A stretch of DNA of 48,655 nt, from positions 92,336 through 140,990 of the forward strand of contig JAADGL010000010.1 in assembly GCA_013152385.1 (NCBI GenBank), given 5' to 3'. Numbering within the stretch: the stretch's first letter is position 1; every line of letters starts with the position of its first letter. Shown here one piece after another: positions 47,721-48,655 of the stretch. Position numbers and translations under genes: made by a program. The notes under the pieces are model-generated. The model saw nothing but the letters and a program-made list of their open reading frames with translations, searched no databases and was not told where the DNA came from. The DNA is from Acidobacteriota bacterium (GTDB lineage Bacteria > Acidobacteriota > Holophagae > Thermotomaculales > Thermotomaculaceae).

Positions 47721-48655
47721 ATGCCCAATGTACGTATCTGTTCTGAAATCGGCCGTCTGGAGAAGGTAATTGTTCACAGCCCCGGCCGTGAGATTGAAGT
47801 GATGACCCCGAAGACAGCGGGGGAAGTGCTTTACAACGACATTTTAACACTTCCTGTGGTGGCGCAGGATCATCACGGCCTGACCGAAACCCTGAAACGG
47901 GTGACAAAGGTTTATGAAGTGACGGATTTGTTGACCGATGTTCTTCAAAACGAAGAAGTGCGGCACATTTTTATTCATACGATTCTTACATTTGATAACG
48001 CGCTGGAACTGGAGCCGATGCTGCGGGAGATGAGCCCCGATGAATTGACCCGGGCGGTGGTGGAAGGGGTGCGGGAGCCGAAGGATACGCTGGAACGCTA
48101 TTTGTCCGGCCGCACCTATGCAATTCCGCCGCTGCCGAACCTCTATTTCATGCGGGACAGTGCCATTGTGTTCCGGGGTAAGGTGATTACCGGGTCTATG
48201 GCCAATAAAGTCCGGGCCGGGGAAGCTATTATTTCCAATACGATTTTCAGTCATCATCCGGAGTTCAAAAGCGAGGGTTTCATCTTTGACGGAACAGTGG
48301 AGGGAAATAAGTCGGTGACCATTGAAGGCGGTGATTTTCTTGCCATCGGCCGGAACGTAGTGGCGGCGGGAATCAGTGAACGGACCACCCCCCGGAGCCT
48401 GGATATCTTTTTATCCAGAATCCGGCAGTCCATTACAGAACCTTTTCACCTTTTTGCAGTGGTACTGCCGAGGGAGCGGGCAACCATTCATCTGGATATG
48501 GTGTTTACCATGGTGGATACAAACCAGTGTGTGGTGTATGAGCCTTATATTCTGGGAAAAGAACGCCTGCAGGTGATTCATCTGACTGTTACACCGGACA
48601 GGGATACTCAAATGAAAGAAGTTCCCGGCCTGATAAAAGGGCTTTCCGATATTGG
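47721..48655 (+). CDS. arcA: Arginine deiminase (partial, 3' end outside window)
   Basis: 311 codons are visible, with GGAGG 6 nt before the ATG. It opens ICSEIGRLEKVIVHSPGREIEVMTP, as ADI proteins do. It then shows LPNLYFMRDSAIV (the catalytic/binding aspartate region), TIEGGDFLAIGRNVVAAGISERTTP, and ATIHLDMVFTMVD with the catalytic histidine. The nucleophilic cysteine near the C-terminus lies beyond the edge. ADI converts arginine to citrulline and ammonia, the first step of the ATP-yielding arginine deiminase pathway. The usual length is about 405-420 residues. Partner genes (arcB, arcC, arcD) are not visible here. Confidence 0.92.
   Translation, partial: MPNVRICSEIGRLEKVIVHSPGREIEVMTPKTAGEVLYNDILTLPVVAQDHHGLTETLKRVTKVYEVTDLLTDVLQNEEVRHIFIHTILTFDNALELEPMLREMSPDELTRAVVEGVREPKDTLERYLSGRTYAIPPLPNLYFMRDSAIVFRGKVITGSMANKVRAGEAIISNTIFSHHPEFKSEGFIFDGTVEGNKSVTIEGGDFLAIGRNVVAAGISERTTPRSLDIFLSRIRQSITEPFHLFAVVLPRERATIHLDMVFTMVDTNQCVVYEPYILGKERLQVIHLTVTPDRDTQMKEVPGLIKGLSDI

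Noticed and set aside
1-48655. CRISPR arrays, tRNA or rRNA genes, insertion sequences, prophage genes
   Set aside because: No spaced direct repeats, no tRNA-like cloverleaf in the intergenic gaps I examined, no transposase or integrase and no phage protein was found.

Overview
The window is a compact bacterial chromosome segment of about 50% GC with no rRNA, tRNA, CRISPR array or insertion sequence that I can see. A TonB-dependent receptor, a Wzz-type chain-length protein and polymerase/flippase polysaccharide genes point to a double-membraned (Gram-negative type) organism. The mixture of a DUF6599-type protein, a very long TPR protein and an ORP-like DUF134/NifX/MinD cluster would fit an Acidobacteriota or Aminicenantes-like anaerobe. 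That placement is inference only. Genes often overlap by 4-50 nt, and TTG and GTG starts are common.

Layout. 1-6274: tsaB (partial, minus), then cstA-valS and ispD-ispF (housekeeping, isoprenoid). 6379-15652: a short exopolysaccharide/O-antigen locus with an FAH-family enzyme in front: Wzz, a GT39-like membrane protein, an O-antigen polymerase/ligase and a glycosyltransferase on plus, meeting the flippase and the initiating sugar-phosphate transferase on minus. 15863-19619: a hybrid PAS histidine kinase behind a DUF6599-type secreted protein. 19840-25783: a biotin-dependent carboxyltransferase, a very small TldD-like protein, purB, a sodium:solute symporter and a RluA-type pseudouridine synthase. 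25816-27863: a CBS-domain protein and a GMC oxidoreductase with a four-cysteine motif.

27926-32788 (minus) is a thiamine salvage locus. A TPP riboswitch with its own terminator precedes a TonB receptor, followed by thiamine pyrophosphokinase and an SSS-family symporter, which suggests outer-membrane uptake, inner-membrane uptake and phosphorylation. 32849-38190 (minus) holds a 933-residue TPR protein, a metallo-beta-lactamase-fold hydrolase and a secreted double-PA14 protein. 38439-41611 (plus) holds a thioesterase, an endonuclease IV-like TIM barrel, an ECF sigma factor, its zinc anti-sigma factor and a bactofilin-like membrane protein.

41791-47504 is the most distinctive region: DUF134 regulator, NifX-like protein, two DUF5320 proteins, two MinD-type ATPases with ferredoxin inserts, an Mrp ATPase fused to a NifX domain, and a PLP sulfur-amino-acid lyase. 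A 16-bp perfect palindrome fills the spacer of its promoter. The arrangement resembles the orange-protein (ORP) operons of sulfate reducers. A strong terminator closes it, and the window ends inside an arginine deiminase gene.

Many promoters that I can propose carry an extended -10 (TGnTAnnnT). Two genes appear to be transcribed without a leader.
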